Shown here piece by piece: positions 5,496-5,987 of a stretch of DNA of 5,987 bases. The position numbers were made by a program, and so were the translations under genes. The DNA is from Rhodospirillaceae bacterium (lineage in GTDB: Bacteria > Pseudomonadota > Alphaproteobacteria > UBA8366): positions 447,427-453,413 of the forward strand of contig PBKG01000006.1 of NCBI GenBank assembly GCA_002722095.1, given 5' to 3'. The notes beneath the pieces are model-generated. The model was not told the DNA's origin, made no database searches, and worked only from the letters and a program-made list of their open reading frames with translations. Every line of letters starts with the position of its first letter. Position 1 is the first letter of the stretch.

Positions 5496-5987
5496 CTAGT
5501 CTCTGGTCGATCCCAATTCTTCGCGCAATAAATTCTCATCGGTGATCGGCGCAGAACAGATCATCGCGCGGCATATGTATGTCGTGGCTTTGCCGTCGAT
5601 TTGGGTTTTGCCTGCCGCCGGGTGGCCGGCGGGAATTTTTTGATCCGGGGAAATTTTGGCGATCACGCGGTTGGGGGCGGACGCTTCTCTAATAATTTGG
5701 CAAAAATTCTGGAACTCGGGATCGTCATCGGCACCGATTACCACGATCTGTTCGGCACTCAATAAAATTTCGTTGCCGTTAATCAAGGTGGAAATGGGGA
5801 AAAAATTCCGGGAAACCTCACCCGAAAAACATTTGATCAACCGTTCGGCCTTGTCACGATATGTGTCGTCGCCGGTAAGATAAAAGAGCCGCGCAAAGAC
5901 ACCCACCAAAACACCGTTGCCTGCAGGAACTGCATTGTCGTTGGCATGTTTGGTCCGAGTTATGAGATTCGGCGTGTCGTCGGCGGT
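5496..5987 (-). CDS. YyaL/DUF255-family thioredoxin-domain protein, C-terminal part
   Basis: The reading frame stays open to the window edge, so only the last 163 residues are present and the start lies outside. Features typical of the C-terminal end of the YyaL/SPATA20 (DUF255) family are visible: DDTPNLI near the edge (the usual DDAPxLI), NDNAVPAGNG (usual DNAVPSGNG), the helical LFYLTGDDTYRDKAERL, and the near-terminal TTYICRAMICSAPITD (usual YVCRGFACQAPVTD), ending in a Leu-rich tail. These proteins carry an N-terminal thioredoxin-like domain, not visible here, followed by a six-hairpin glycosidase-like alpha/alpha barrel. Their biochemical role is not established. The gene precedes the dienelactone hydrolase gene by 103 bp on the same strand, so shared transcription is possible but uncertain. 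A TTG at 5907-5909 is internal and should not be taken as the start. Confidence 0.85.
   Translation of the reverse strand, partial: TADDTPNLITRTKHANDNAVPAGNGVLVGVFARLFYLTGDDTYRDKAERLIKCFSGEVSRNFFPISTLINGNEILLSAEQIVVIGADDDPEFQNFCQIIREASAPNRVIAKISPDQKIPAGHPAAGKTQIDGKATTYICRAMICSAPITDENLLREELGSTRD

Overview
The window looks like the replication-origin neighbourhood of an alphaproteobacterial chromosome. The evidence is the gene order hemE – hemJ – rho on the + strand, preceded by a non-coding AT-rich stretch with DnaA-box-like sequences. This matches the hemE-linked origin described in Caulobacter and other Alphaproteobacteria. The proteins also have alphaproteobacterial character (a HemJ-type protoporphyrinogen oxidase, and a Rho with a PRTGKT P-loop). 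I cannot name a genus. Base composition is moderate, with markedly AT-rich intergenic regions.

Layout. Positions 1-371 hold no convincing gene. They carry three good DnaA-box-like 9-mers (14-22, 232-240, 252-260), an imperfect inverted repeat (193-227), four GANTC sites and a T-rich tract (328-355) that could be a DNA unwinding element. hemE (372-1448) follows directly. Next come an AT-rich gap with a tandem 12-mer (1449-1723), hemJ (1724-2143), a 210-bp leader (2144-2353) and rho (2354-3625). After rho the strand switches. A minus-strand group converges on rho, read in the order C-terminal part of a YyaL/DUF255 thioredoxin-domain protein (5496-5987, cut by the window edge), dienelactone hydrolase family protein (4700-5392) and QorA-type quinone oxidoreductase (3690-4661).

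How the genes work together. HemE makes coproporphyrinogen III and HemJ oxidises protoporphyrinogen IX, so both serve heme synthesis. Rho is the transcription-termination helicase. The minus-strand genes look like general redox/hydrolase housekeeping genes and have no obvious tie to heme synthesis. If the origin call is right, hemE, hemJ and rho are co-directional with the rightward replication fork, and the minus-strand group is head-on to it.

I see no RNA genes, insertion sequences, CRISPR arrays or phage genes. I found no novel multi-gene system. The item most worth follow-up is the putative chromosomal origin at the left end.
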